From Halegenticoccus tardaugens (GTDB taxonomy: Archaea > Halobacteriota > Halobacteria > Halobacteriales > Haloferacaceae): a DNA stretch of 64,000 nt. The position numbers and the translations under genes are program-made. The stretch is from assembly GCF_004116405.1 (NCBI RefSeq), contig NZ_SDIC01000006.1:186001-250000 (forward strand), written 5' to 3'. Positions within the stretch are counted from its first letter, which is position 1, and every line of letters starts with the position of its first letter. The notes beneath the pieces are model-generated. The model was not told where the DNA came from. It worked only from the letters and a program-made list of their open reading frames with translations, and made no database searches. This document shows, piece by piece, positions 55,021 to 63,649 of the stretch.

Positions 55021-55733
55021 CAGTCGTCCTCCGGGGTGGGTTCCTCTTCGGGCTCCTCGGGCGACTCCGCGTCGACCTCGACCTCGCCTTCGAGGTGCTC
55101 CTCCGCGGTCGCCAACAGCTCCTCCATGATGAACAGGGTGCTCGTCGCGCCGGGGTCCTGGTGGCCGACGGAGCGCCAGTCGAGGTAGGAGGCGCGGCCC
55201 TTCCGCGCCTTGATCGGCGTCGTAAAGCGGACGCCGCGCTCGCAGGCGTCGACGGCCTTCGCCAGCGCCGACAGCGGCGGCAGATCGTCCTGTTCGATCG
55301 ACTTCTTGTACGTGTGGACCGCTGGCGTGAGCGCGTCCACCATCGTCTTCGCCCCCACCTCCGCCTTTCCGCGCTCCCGTACCTTTTCGAGGTACGCCTC
55401 CGCGAAGGCGACGCTCGTCTCCGCGGTGATCCCCTCCGAGAGGGTCGCGCTCGCGCTCATGATCGACCCGCCGTACAGCGGCCCGGACGCCCCGCCGACC
55501 TCCGAGATGATCGTCATCCCGACGGTCTTTACGACGTCAGAGACGTCGGCGTCGTCCATCTCGGCGGTCTTCTCCTTCACCGCTCGGAACCCCCGGTCCA
55601 TGTTCGCCCCGTGGTCGGCGTCGCCGATCGCCGAGTCGAGTTCGGTGAGGTACGTCTTCTCCTCGGCGATGCGTCTCGCAACGTTGTCGACGGCGGCGAG
55701 AACCGCCTCGCGCTGGGTCTCCGTGTCGGCCAT
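55020..55733 (-). CDS. dhaL: dihydroxyacetone kinase ADP-binding subunit DhaL
   Basis: This 237-residue protein has the Mg-ADP-binding aspartates in SAIGDADHGANMDRGFRAVK. GGASGPLYGGSIMSASATL (subunit fold) and a late RKGRASYLDWRSVGHQDPG follow. An acidic Glu/Pro tail (about 207-237) is a haloarchaeal extension. DhaL holds ADP as cofactor, is rephosphorylated by DhaM and donates to dihydroxyacetone bound in DhaK. The start at 55733 is chosen because family similarity begins right after it. It lies 298 bases downstream of dhaK. Confidence 0.92.
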   Translation of the reverse strand: MADTETQREAVLAAVDNVARRIAEEKTYLTELDSAIGDADHGANMDRGFRAVKEKTAEMDDADVSDVVKTVGMTIISEVGGASGPLYGGSIMSASATLSEGITAETSVAFAEAYLEKVRERGKAEVGAKTMVDALTPAVHTYKKSIEQDDLPPLSALAKAVDACERGVRFTTPIKARKGRASYLDWRSVGHQDPGATSTLFIMEELLATAEEHLEGEVEVDAESPEEPEEEPTPEDD

Positions 55734-56031
55734 ACGGGTATGCGGGTCGGAGCCGGCAAAGCGTTTGTGCAACGCGGGTTCGAGCGCAGGCGGACACAGG
55801 AAGAAACGGGTCTCTCGGTCGAGTCGATCTCCCTCGCCGACGTTTATACGCGAAAGGCCGGCGAGTACGGCCGGTACTGTCTGGTCGTTCACGCGTACCA
55901 CTGCGCCGTAACCGGCGGTGAATTCCGGCGGGAGTCGCGGGGGAGGTCCGCACCGTCGCCGACCGTCCTTCGCACTGGCCGATCGGAACGCGTTCAGCGA
56001 GGAAACGGCGTCAAAAACGAGCGCCGCCGGG
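55734..56031. other. 298-base gap between dhaK and dhaL
   Basis: No coding frame is supported. dhaK and dhaL are usually close together, so this spacing is long. The minus strand has TATA-like runs (for example CGTATAAAC near 55847-55855) that could give dhaLM a promoter of their own. Confidence 0.35.
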
Positions 56032-57033
56032 CTACTCGGTCACCGTCAGCGCGGGCGTGTCCGCGGGCGCGCCGAGCAGCTCCTTCAGCTCCTCGTCGAC
56101 CGCGCACACCGTGATCGAACAGCCCATCATGTCGAGCGAGGTCATGTAGTCGCCGACCCACGCGTCCCACGTTTCGAGGCCCTCTTCGCCCATCAGCTCC
56201 TGGAGGCGGCGGTTGACGACGAAGAGTTCCATGAGCGGCGTGCCGCCCATCCCGTTGACGATGGTCAGGACCTGCCGACCCTCGTCGAGGTCGAGGTCGT
56301 CGAGGACGCGCCCCGCGAGATGCTCCGTGATCTCGTCGGCGGACATCATCTCGGTGCGCTGGGTGCCCGGTTCGCCGTGGATGCCGATGCCGAGTTCGAT
56401 CTCGTCCTCGCCGAGGTCGAACGTCGGTTCGCCCTTCTCGGGCGTCACGCAGGAGGTCAGCGCCGTTCCCATCGTGCCGACGTTCTCGACGACCTTCTCG
56501 GCGACGGCTTTTACCTCCCCGAGGTCGCCGCCCCCGGCGGCCTTCGCGCCGGCGGCCTTGTGGACGAGGATCGTCCCCGCGACGCCCCGGCGGCCGCTCG
56601 TGTACAGCGAGTCCTCGACCGCCACGTCGTCGTCGACGACGACCTGCTCGACCTCGACGCCCTCCATGTCGGCCATCTCGGCGGCCGTGTCGAAGTTCAT
56701 CACGTCGCCCTCGTAATTTTTGACGACGCAGAGGACGCCCTCGCCGCCGTCGCACGCCTCCACCATCGCGTGTAACTGGTCCGCCGTCGGCGACGTGAAC
56801 ACCTCGCCCGCCGCGGCCCCGTCCAACATCCCGTCGCCGATGTAGCCGGCGTGGGTCGGCTCGTGGCCGCTGCCGCCCCCGGAGACGATTCCGACCTTCC
56901 CCTCCACGGGCGCGTCCTCGCGGACGAGCACCTCCATCCCCTCCAGCCGGCGGAGTCGGTTCGGGTACGCGGCCACCATGCCGTCCAGCATCTCGTCGAC
57001 GACGTCCGACGGGTCGTTGATGAGTTTCTTCAT
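56032..57033 (-). CDS. dhaK: dihydroxyacetone kinase substrate-binding subunit DhaK
   Basis: This 333-residue DhaK binds dihydroxyacetone covalently through His219 in LGIGIHGEPGTQR. Further motifs are SGGGSGHEPTHAGYIGDGML and LCVVKNYEGDVMNFD. With DhaL and DhaM it phosphorylates dihydroxyacetone to dihydroxyacetone phosphate using PTS phosphate rather than ATP. The start is the ATG at 57033; a frame reading further upstream is not coding. An inverted repeat, CGTGG-N7-CCACG, ends 4 bases upstream, and a TTTTTACAC box lies ~30 bases upstream. Confidence 0.93.
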   Translation of the reverse strand: MKKLINDPSDVVDEMLDGMVAAYPNRLRRLEGMEVLVREDAPVEGKVGIVSGGGSGHEPTHAGYIGDGMLDGAAAGEVFTSPTADQLHAMVEACDGGEGVLCVVKNYEGDVMNFDTAAEMADMEGVEVEQVVVDDDVAVEDSLYTSGRRGVAGTILVHKAAGAKAAGGGDLGEVKAVAEKVVENVGTMGTALTSCVTPEKGEPTFDLGEDEIELGIGIHGEPGTQRTEMMSADEITEHLAGRVLDDLDLDEGRQVLTIVNGMGGTPLMELFVVNRRLQELMGEEGLETWDAWVGDYMTSLDMMGCSITVCAVDEELKELLGAPADTPALTVTE

Positions 57034-57037
57034 AGTA

Positions 57038-57054
57038 CGTGGTATCAATCCACG
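57038..57054 (-). promoter_or_regulatory. inverted repeat between TATA box and dhaK start
   Basis: CGTGG-attgata-CCACG (minus strand) sits between the TATA-like CTTTTTACAC (57059-57068) and the ATG at 57033. This is where transcription would begin. A repressor bound there would block initiation. The arms do not match those at glpK, so a different regulator or loose consensus is likely. Confidence 0.45.
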
Positions 57055-57366
57055 CGTTGTGTAAAAAGCGTTTGTAGCGCCGGAACGCGGCTCCGAGCCG
57101 CGGACGCGTCGCCCTCCGCGCGCGCGGCGGTTCGTTCCCGGCTCCCGGACTGTCAGGTCGGCAGTCCGACGAGTACAAGTCCCGGAAGCGCCTAGAGCAT
57201 GCGCGTTCTCCGGCGCGCACGGCGCTCGACGGGCGCACGACCGGCGCGGAACCGCTCTCGTCAACGTGTACCTCAAGTCATCTTCGGCGAGAGCGTCGCA
57301 CAGCGCGGTCCGGCGCTCGACGTCCGTACTCGATCCCTTTATTTCGACGGCCCCGAACGCTCTTTT
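57055..57366. other. divergent promoter region between dhaK and phosphoglycolate phosphatase
   Basis: No gene is supported. The left end carries the dhaK promoter elements. On the right, TTTATTT at 57338-57344 lies 23-29 bases before the phosphatase ATG at 57367 and is a good TATA box for a leaderless message. The centre is GC-rich with no clear motif. Confidence 0.45.
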
Positions 57367-58032
57367 ATGACCCCACCGCTCGCGCTCGACATCGACGGGA
57401 CGCTCACTACCCCCGAGGGGACGATCGACCCGCGCTTCTTCGACGTGTTGCCGGCGTGGGACGCGCCGGTCGTCCTCGCCACCGGGAAGGCGTTCCCGTA
57501 CCCCGTCGCGCTCTGTCACTTCCTCGGCGTTCCAGAGACCGTCGTCGCCGAGAACGGCGGCGTCGTCCTCGCCGCCGAGGAGGTCTCCTTCGTCGGCGAC
57601 CGCGAGCGCGCGCGGGCCGCCGCGGAGGCGTTCGAGGAACGCGGCGGCGACCTCGGCTGGGGGGCGGCCGACACGATAAACCGGTGGCGGGAGACGGAGA
57701 TCGCCGTCGACGTCGCCGCCGACGAGGCGCTCCTCCGGGAGGTCGCCGCCGAGTACGGGATGGAGGTGTTCGACACCGGCTACGCGTACCACCTCAAAGC
57801 GCCCGGCGTGGAGAAGGGCAACGGCCTCCGGGAGGTCGCCGAGATCCTCGGCCTCGACGCCGGCGAGTTCGTCGCCGTCGGCGACTCGGAGAACGACGTC
57901 TCGCTGTTCGAGGTCGCGGGCGACTCCTACGCGCTCGCCAACGCGGACGAGCGGGCGCGGGCGGCCGCCGCCGCGATCGTCGACGGGTCGTACAGCGAGG
58001 GGACGCTCTCGGTGCTCGAATCGCTCCGTTGA
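57367..58032 (+). CDS. phosphoglycolate phosphatase (HAD family, archaeal type)
   Basis: This 221-residue HAD-family phosphatase has nucleophile Asp8 and Asp10 in LALDIDGTLTTPEG. The threonine is in VLATGKAFPY and the motif IV aspartates are in FVAVGDSENDVSLFEVAGD. The lysine in KGNGLREVAE fits the conserved KG motif. Its size matches archaeal TIGR01487-type phosphoglycolate phosphatases. It removes phosphate from 2-phosphoglycolate or related small phosphoesters in the cytosol. The ATG at 57367 is chosen because the conserved DxD motif starts within eight residues. Confidence 0.85.
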   Translation: MTPPLALDIDGTLTTPEGTIDPRFFDVLPAWDAPVVLATGKAFPYPVALCHFLGVPETVVAENGGVVLAAEEVSFVGDRERARAAAEAFEERGGDLGWGAADTINRWRETEIAVDVAADEALLREVAAEYGMEVFDTGYAYHLKAPGVEKGNGLREVAEILGLDAGEFVAVGDSENDVSLFEVAGDSYALANADERARAAAAAIVDGSYSEGTLSVLESLR

Positions 58033-58035
58033 TCC

Positions 58036-58341
58036 CTACTCTTCGACCGCCCCGGCGCGCCACGCGCCGAACGGTTCCAGGACGTCGGCTTCGTCGAACC
58101 GCTCCACGCACGGAACCTCGTGGGGGTGGCGCTCGACCACGCGCGCCTCCAGCGCCGGGTACCGCTCCGGCGTCGTCTTCGCGAGCAGGATCACCTCCTC
58201 GTCGTCGTGCACCTCCCCCTCCCACCGGTAGACGGAGGCGCAGGGGACGCGGTTGACGCAGGCGGCGAGTCGTTCCTCCACGAGCGTCCGGGCGAGGTCG
58301 TCCGCCGCGTCGGGCGGCGCGGTGATGTACGCTGTGACCAT
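58036..58341 (-). CDS. cutA: CutA divalent-cation tolerance protein
   Basis: This 101-residue CutA1 family protein has the typical N-terminus MVTAYITAPPDAADDLARTL, followed by EERLAACVNRVPCASVYRWE and TTPERYPALEARVVERHPHE. Family members are trimeric ferredoxin-like proteins linked to copper tolerance, although a general metal-handling role is unproven. It converges with phosphoglycolate phosphatase, 3 bases apart. Confidence 0.92.
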   Translation of the reverse strand: MVTAYITAPPDAADDLARTLVEERLAACVNRVPCASVYRWEGEVHDDEEVILLAKTTPERYPALEARVVERHPHEVPCVERFDEADVLEPFGAWRAGAVEE

Positions 58342-58482
58342 GTGCGATCCTCGATCGCGGTTCCCTTGATTCTACAGGGACGCCCCCGCCGCCGACCGTT
58401 CATTCGGGATGCGGACGACGGACGGACCGACCTCGGCCGAGAGAGCACTCTTTGCGGTGGCGACCGTACCGCCCTTCCGTCC

Positions 58483-59868
58483 ATGACCACGTTCGACCTG
58501 CTCGTGCTCGGCGGCGGAACCGGCAACATCGTCGCGTCGGCGGCGGCGGACGCGGGGCTCGACGTCGCCCTCGTCGAGCGCGATCGACTCGGAGGAACCT
58601 GTCTCAACCGCGGTTGCAACCCATCGAAGAAGCTGATCCACCGCGCGAACGTCGTCGAGACCGTCCGCGAGGCGGGATCGTACGGTATCGACGCCTCCGT
58701 CGACGGGATCGACTTTCGCGGCATCGTCGAGGCGGTGAACGCCGAGGTCGCGCGCGAGGCGGAGGCGAAGGCCGAGCGCGCCCGCGAGGACGAGAACCTG
58801 ACGCTCTATCGATCCGAGGGACGGTTCGTCGACGAGCGGACCGTCGAGGTCGACGCCGACGGCGGGACGACCGTCACCGGCGAGCGGGTCGTCCTCGCCG
58901 GCGGCTCCCGCCCGACGGTCCCCGACTCCATCGACGGGACGGACGACGCGGCGTTTCTGACGAGCGACGAGGCGCTTCGACTCGACGCGTGCCCGGAGCG
59001 CCTCGTCGTCGTCGGTGGCGGCTACATCGCCGTCGAGATGAGCCACTTCTTCGCCGAGATGGGCGCGGAGGTCACGATCGTCGGCCGCGGCGACGCGCTT
59101 CTCGCCCGCGAGGACCGCGACGTCGCCGAACGGCTGACCGAGGCCTACGGGCGGAAGCACGACCTCTACCTCGGCTACGAGGCGACCGCGCTCCGGACGG
59201 CGGGCGAGGGGACGACGGTCGTCGCCGAGGCGGACGACGAGGAGATCGAAGTTCGGGGCGACGAGGTGCTCCTGGCCGTCGGACGCCGGCCCAACTCCGA
59301 CGGGTGGAACGTCGCGGCCGGCGGTATCGAGACCGACGACCGCGGGTTCGTCGAGACGAACGAGTACCTCGAAACGTCGGCCGACGGCGTGTGGGCCATC
59401 GGCGACATCGCGGGAAACTACATGCTCAAACACTCCGGCGACAAGGAGGCCGAGTACGCCGTCGAGAACGCCGTCCGCGGGAACCGGACCGCGGTCGAAT
59501 ATCCCGGGATGGCCCACGCCGTCTTCGGATCGCCGGAGGTCGCGAGCCTCGGGCGGACCGAATCGGAACTCGACGACGAACGATCCTACGCGGTCGGAAC
59601 GTACGAGTACGACGAAACGGCGCTGGGGTCGGCCCTCTCGCCCGACGTCGGGTACGCGAAAGCCATCGTCGGGGCCGACGGCGAGATCCTGGGCTTTCAC
59701 ATCGTCGGCCCGCACGCGTCGATACTCGTCCACGAGGTGAGCACCGCGGTCGCGGCGGGCGCCGACGCGACCCGGCTCGCCGAGACGATCCACGTCCACC
59801 CCGCGCTCTCGGAAGTGGTCCAGGGAGCGTTCCGCGGCGTCCGCGACGTCGCCCCGTCGGGCGTCTGA
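58483..59868 (+). CDS. flavin-dependent disulfide oxidoreductase (dihydrolipoyl dehydrogenase-like)
   Basis: This 461-residue class I disulfide reductase has the FAD motif LVLGGGTGNIVASAAADAGL and the redox-active cysteines in GGTCLNRGCNPSKKLIHRA (CxxxxC). The NAD(P) motif is VVVGGGYIAVEMSHFFAEMG, and AIGDIAGNYMLKHSGDKEA follows. The C-terminal catalytic HxxxxE is in HVHPALSEVVQGA. The Asn-Pro-Ser in place of the usual Ile/Val-Pro-Thr after the second cysteine sets it apart from lipoamide dehydrogenase and recalls mycothione reductase-like enzymes. The physiological disulfide in haloarchaea might be bis-gamma-glutamylcystine or lipoamide; this is open. Confidence 0.8.
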   Translation: MTTFDLLVLGGGTGNIVASAAADAGLDVALVERDRLGGTCLNRGCNPSKKLIHRANVVETVREAGSYGIDASVDGIDFRGIVEAVNAEVAREAEAKAERAREDENLTLYRSEGRFVDERTVEVDADGGTTVTGERVVLAGGSRPTVPDSIDGTDDAAFLTSDEALRLDACPERLVVVGGGYIAVEMSHFFAEMGAEVTIVGRGDALLAREDRDVAERLTEAYGRKHDLYLGYEATALRTAGEGTTVVAEADDEEIEVRGDEVLLAVGRRPNSDGWNVAAGGIETDDRGFVETNEYLETSADGVWAIGDIAGNYMLKHSGDKEAEYAVENAVRGNRTAVEYPGMAHAVFGSPEVASLGRTESELDDERSYAVGTYEYDETALGSALSPDVGYAKAIVGADGEILGFHIVGPHASILVHEVSTAVAAGADATRLAETIHVHPALSEVVQGAFRGVRDVAPSGV

Positions 59869-59911
59869 GGCGGGCGGTCGAGACGTTCGCGCCCGTCATC
59901 CCGGGCGGATT

Positions 59912-59947
59912 TCCGTATATCTATCCGTATATCTATCCGTATATCTC
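59912..59947. repeat. three tandem 12-bp repeats (tccgtatatcta)
   Basis: Two perfect copies of tccgtatatcta and a third ending in c lie at 59912-59923, 59924-59935 and 59936-59947, followed by a related ccggatatacc. They are AT-rich islands between two convergent genes (the disulfide reductase and a zinc-finger microprotein). They could form part of a bidirectional termination region. Confidence 0.8.
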
Positions 59948-59997
59948 ACCGGATATACCAACGTCGACTCCGACGACGATCCGATCCGAGCGGCGGT

Positions 59998-60183
59998 TCA
60001 CTCCTCCTCGAACGGGACGAAGGTGCCGTTTATGTTCCACTCGTGGATGCAGTAGACGCTGCCGACCCGTTCGTCGCCGTCCTCGCGCGCGGCGATGCGC
60101 CAGCTTCCGTCCTCCCACACCTCGCGCCGCCCGCAGCGTTCGCAGGCGCGCTCCGTCGGCCGGCGAAGTCGCGTGTCGCTCAT
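59998..60183 (-). CDS. 61-residue CxxC zinc-finger-like small protein
   Basis: This 61-residue protein reads MSDTRLRRPTERACERCGRR then EVWEDGSWRIAAREDG and a C-terminal CIHEWNINGTFVPFEEE. Cys-x2-Cys (CERC) and a later Cys-x-His could make a treble-clef-like zinc site. The ending HEWNINGTFVPFEEE looks like a conserved haloarchaeal motif. The longer in-frame extension upstream is not coding. Function unknown; such zinc-finger microproteins are frequent in haloarchaea. Confidence 0.65.
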   Translation of the reverse strand: MSDTRLRRPTERACERCGRREVWEDGSWRIAAREDGDERVGSVYCIHEWNINGTFVPFEEE

Positions 60184-60292
60184 ACGAGAACGGGGGGCCG
60201 CGAGGGATTTAACCCTGACTTCGGCGGCAGGCGTTCGCCCCGCCGCCGCCGCGCACCGGTAGAGCGAAGTCTTGCATGATCGTTCGAACGGT

Positions 60293-60610
60293 ATGGTCAA
60301 ACTGATCGAACTGCTGGTCCGCAAGGAGGGACTGTCCCACGACGAGTTCGTCGACTACTGGTTCGAGACCCACGGTCCGATCGCGAAGGAGCTTCCGGGG
60401 CTGCGACGGTACGTCACCTCGGTGCCGAAGGACCCCGAGCGCGCGGGCTACGACGGCGTCCTCGAACTCGTCTTCGAAGACACGGCGGCGCTCGCGGCGG
60501 CGTTCGACTCCGAGGCCGGCGAACGGACGATGGCCGACGCCGAGAACTTCATCGAGGTGGGGGCGGGCCCGCGGCTCGTCGTCGACGAGACGGTTCAGTT
60601 CGAGGTCTGA
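60293..60610 (+). CDS. EthD-family dimeric alpha/beta-barrel protein
   Basis: This 105-residue protein matches the EthD family (dimeric alpha/beta barrel). MVKLIELLVRKEGLSHDEFV with DYWFETHGPIAKELPGLRRY at the N-terminus is typical, including the HGP motif. Members of the superfamily range from monooxygenases to dehydratases; this one lacks evidence for a specific reaction. The start at 60293 (MVKLIE) follows a plausible leaderless position and avoids a 7-residue extension. Confidence 0.8.
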   Translation: MVKLIELLVRKEGLSHDEFVDYWFETHGPIAKELPGLRRYVTSVPKDPERAGYDGVLELVFEDTAALAAAFDSEAGERTMADAENFIEVGAGPRLVVDETVQFEV

Positions 60611-60663
60611 GACCCGTCCGGCTCGCCGGCCGAGCGTTCCGAACCTGCGGCGTCGTCCCCCGT

Positions 60664-61230
60664 CTACGGGTACGACTTCCGTTTCGACCCTTCGTGTTCC
60701 GGCCGGACGCGGTCGACGTATCCTCGCTCGCGGTCGAACAGCGACTCCAGCGGCGCGGCGAGCACGAACTCCTCCGCGGTCGTCTCGCCGAAGCGCGCGC
60801 TCCGCCGTTCGACCTCTTCGAACCCGCGCGCCTCGTAGAACTTCCGCCCGACCCGGTTGTCCGCGAGGACGACCGCCCGGAGCTCTTCGTGGCCCGCGTC
60901 CCAGAGGTTCGCGGCGACCGCGGCGAGCAGCCAGCTTCCGATGCCGCTGTACCAGAACACGCGTCGAGCGTAGATCCGGTGGAGGATCGCGCGACCCTCG
61001 CCGTCGACGCCGCCGTGGGCGAAGGCGACGATCTCGCTCGCGTCCGCGCCGACGTAGAACGGGTCCTCGCCGTCGATCTCCGCTCGAATCGTCTCCTCGT
61101 CGTACCACTCGTCGAGCGTCCGGTCGATCACCTCCGCGGGAAGGATCCCTTCGTACGCCTCGTGCCACGCCTCGCGCGCCACGTTCACGACCATCGGCGC
61201 GTCCCCTGCGGTTGCGCGTCGAACGTCCAT
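60664..61230 (-). CDS. GNAT family N-acetyltransferase
   Basis: This 188-residue protein starts MDVRRATAGDAPMVVNVARE, a typical GNAT N-terminus. The acetyl-CoA-binding region includes HRIYARRVFWYSGIGSWLLA in place of the usual Q/RxxGxG/A, and the C-terminal VLADNRVGRKFYEARGFEEV is the classical GNAT motif B. It likely acetylates an amine of a small molecule or protein; the substrate is unknown. A basic tail (HEGSKRKSYP) closes it. It is divergent from the methyltransferase gene at 61307. Confidence 0.82.
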   Translation of the reverse strand: MDVRRATAGDAPMVVNVAREAWHEAYEGILPAEVIDRTLDEWYDEETIRAEIDGEDPFYVGADASEIVAFAHGGVDGEGRAILHRIYARRVFWYSGIGSWLLAAVAANLWDAGHEELRAVVLADNRVGRKFYEARGFEEVERRSARFGETTAEEFVLAAPLESLFDRERGYVDRVRPEHEGSKRKSYP

Positions 61231-61306
61231 GCCGCGACCGTTGTAACGACTCGGTATATGCTTTCTGTGACCGGTTTTTTAATGTAACCTCCGACGTACG
61301 TCCGCT

Positions 61307-61861
61307 ATGGGCTTTCACACCTACGACGTGGGGCGCGCCGACGCGCTCGAGGACGAAGGGCGCTACCGGTTCTGTTCGCGCGAGGAGCTGCTCTCGCTCG
61401 TGCGTCCCCACGGCGACGCGGTCGTCGCGGACCTCGGTTCCGGGACCGGCTTCTACACCGACGACGTCGCCCCCGCCGTCGAGACGCTGTACGCGGTCGA
61501 CGTGCAGGAGGAGATGCACGACCTGTACCGCGCGAAAGGCGTCCCCGAGTCGGTCGAGTTCGTCACGGCGGACGTCGCGGACCTCCCCTTCGACGACGGC
61601 GCGCTCGACGCCGCCTTCTCGACGATGACCTACCACGAGTTCGCGGGCCCGGAGAGCCTCGCCGAGCTTCGACGGACGATCCGCCCCGGCGGGCGACTCG
61701 TCACCGTCGACTGGTCGGCCGACGGCGAGGGCGAGGCGGGTCCGCCGGTCGACGAGCGGTACGACCTCGCCGACGCGGTCGCCGCGCTCTCCGAGGCGGG
61801 GTTCGCGATCGAGTCGGCGGAGACCAGGACGGAGACGTTCGTCTGCGTCGCCCGCCGGTGA
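61307..61861 (+). CDS. class I SAM-dependent methyltransferase
   Basis: This 184-residue methyltransferase has motif I VVADLGSGTGFYTDDVAPAV, the acidic motif II around LYAVDVQEEMHDL, and the motif IV-V region ALDAAFSTMTYHEFAGPESL. It is of the small Methyltransf_11 type that acts on quinone precursors or small molecules. The N-terminal MGFHTYDVGRADAL is short and soluble. A ttttttaatg TATA-like run lies ~25-35 bases before the ATG. The substrate is unknown. Confidence 0.85.
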   Translation: MGFHTYDVGRADALEDEGRYRFCSREELLSLVRPHGDAVVADLGSGTGFYTDDVAPAVETLYAVDVQEEMHDLYRAKGVPESVEFVTADVADLPFDDGALDAAFSTMTYHEFAGPESLAELRRTIRPGGRLVTVDWSADGEGEAGPPVDERYDLADAVAALSEAGFAIESAETRTETFVCVARR

Positions 61862-61965
61862 GGCGGAGCGTCGTATCACTCCCACGGCCGACGCTCAGCG
61901 GGTAGACGGCCGGTTCCTGTGAGAAACGCGTCGGTACCGCTTCGACGGGGGCCGACCCCCGTCGG

Positions 61966-62259
61966 CTACGCCTCCGCGAACCGTTCGGACGAAACGTACT
62001 GGTTCTCCCATTTGCGTCGTTCCTCGAGTTGTTCGCGCCCGTACTCCGAGAGGCTGTAGGAGTTCGTCCGCCGGTCGATCGTCCCCTTCTCGACGTACCC
62101 TCGCTGGACGAGCACGTCCAGATTCGGGTACAGCCGTCCGTGGTTGATCTCCTCGTCGAACCGCGTTTCGAGCTCTTCCTTCACGTCCTGCCCCGACGGT
62201 TCGTCGAAGCCGGCGATCACGTACACGAGGTCGCGCTGGAACCCTGTCAAGTCGAACAT
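61966..62259 (-). CDS. PadR family transcriptional regulator
   Basis: This 97-residue winged-helix protein of the PadR family begins MFDLTGFQRDLVYVIAGFDE. The recognition part includes INHGRLYPNLDVLVQRGYVE, and GTIDRRTNSYSLSEYGREQL is the wing. This matches the short PadR type widespread in haloarchaea. It probably acts as a dimeric repressor. A palindrome ATGT-t-ACAT lies ~45-50 bases upstream within the AT-rich leader and could be its operator. Confidence 0.88.
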   Translation of the reverse strand: MFDLTGFQRDLVYVIAGFDEPSGQDVKEELETRFDEEINHGRLYPNLDVLVQRGYVEKGTIDRRTNSYSLSEYGREQLEERRKWENQYVSSERFAEA

Positions 62260-62686
62260 GCCTGTCGGTGGGATAGATCGCCCCCTCGCATAGTTATCTG
62301 CATGTTACATAGTGTTAATAATATCCGTAGGGACGAAACCGACGCCCCTCGGCGCTCGCGGGCTTCGTTTCGGTCTGTTCCTCCCATCGCGGCTCGGCCT
62401 CGTCCGAGGGCGGGTTCACCTCCGGCGGCGGACGTCGCGACGAACTGTGTGCGAGTCGCATCTCGGCGACCCTTTCGGCGGGTAAGCCGATCATACACCC
62501 GGACCGGCGGGTCGGCGATCTCGCCGGCGGGCCGTCGTTCGACGAGTCAGCTGGTCGGTATCGCGCGACGGGACGCGCTCGTAACGCGCCCCTACCGCGC
62601 GTTCCTTCGCGGTAACCGGTCGCTAGCGGCGCGGCGACTTCGCGCCCGTTCGGCCGTCGCGAACGGATCGCGGTGCCCCACCGCCT
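62260..62686. other. gene-free interval between PadR and DUF368 genes
   Basis: No coding frame is supported. The left end (62290-62330) is AT-rich and carries the PadR-gene promoter (gttaataatat, ATGTTACAT). The remainder is GC-rich without recognised motifs, RNA gene or repeats and looks like simple spacer. Confidence 0.45.
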
Positions 62687-63649
62687 TCAATACTCGATGT
62701 CCGCGGCGTAGCGGTCGACGAGGACGACCGCGACCGCGCCGACCACGCCGGCCGCGGCGAACGCGAGGACGACCTCCGTCGTCCACGCGGCCTCTTTGCT
62801 CACCTCGACGATCGGCGCGCGGAGCGCCCCGACGATGAGGCTCACGAGGAACACGAGCGTCGCCTCGCGGTAGTGCTCCAGCGCCCACCGGACGACGTGC
62901 GAGATCGTGAAGAGGCCGATCACGGCCCCCGTGACGAACGTCACGACCACGATTCCCGGTTCGACCACCCTGCCCACGTCGCCGCCGGTGAGGACGGCGA
63001 GCACGCTGTCGATGAACACGGACAGCGTGGTCACCATGCGCTCGTACTGCCCGAGGAGGATCAAGAGGAGCGACCCCGAGATCCCCGGCAGGATCATCGC
63101 GCTCACCGCGATCGCCCCGGCGACGAGGACGACGAGGTAGCTCCCCCCGAGGTTTCCGGCCGCCTCCCCGGAGATGAGAAAGGCGAGGACGAATCCCGCG
63201 ATCGCGGCCGCGACCCTGCCGGGCGTGTCGAGCCTGACCTCGCCGTAGAGGACGAGCGCCGACGCGGCGATGAGCCCGAAGAAGAACCCGAACGTCTCCA
63301 CGGTGTAGTGTTCGAGCGTGAATTCGAGCGCGCGCGTGATGGTCGCGACGGCGGTGAAGATGCCCGTCCCAAGCACCAGGAGGAACAGGCCGTCCATCTC
63401 GAAGAACGCGTCCCGGGCGTCCGGGCGTTCGCTCGGCTTCACCCCCTTTACTACCCGCAGAACGCGCTCCGGGCCGATCGCCGTCACCGCGCCGATGAGC
63501 CGCTCGTAGATCCCCGTGATGAGGGCGATGGTGCCGCCCGAGACGCCGGGGACCGCGTCCGCGGCACCCATGCAAAAGCCCTTGAGGTACACGACGATCC
63601 ACGTGCGGACCCCGTCGGCTCGCAACCCCGTTCGAACGTCACCCGCCAT
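62687..63649 (-). CDS. DUF368 family membrane protein
   Basis: This 320-residue protein has ~8 predicted membrane helices. The DUF368 signature FCMGAADAVPGVSGGTIALI near the N-terminus is repeated as the related MILPGISGSLLLILLG in the second half, the inverted-repeat layout seen in the family. From memory, bacterial relatives (DUF368/PopT) have been implicated in flipping the lipid carrier undecaprenyl phosphate. By analogy it could recycle dolichyl phosphate for glycosylation, which is inference. It is a minus-strand gene preceded by ~160 bases of spacer. Confidence 0.87.
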   Translation of the reverse strand: MAGDVRTGLRADGVRTWIVVYLKGFCMGAADAVPGVSGGTIALITGIYERLIGAVTAIGPERVLRVVKGVKPSERPDARDAFFEMDGLFLLVLGTGIFTAVATITRALEFTLEHYTVETFGFFFGLIAASALVLYGEVRLDTPGRVAAAIAGFVLAFLISGEAAGNLGGSYLVVLVAGAIAVSAMILPGISGSLLLILLGQYERMVTTLSVFIDSVLAVLTGGDVGRVVEPGIVVVTFVTGAVIGLFTISHVVRWALEHYREATLVFLVSLIVGALRAPIVEVSKEAAWTTEVVLAFAAAGVVGAVAVVLVDRYAADIEY

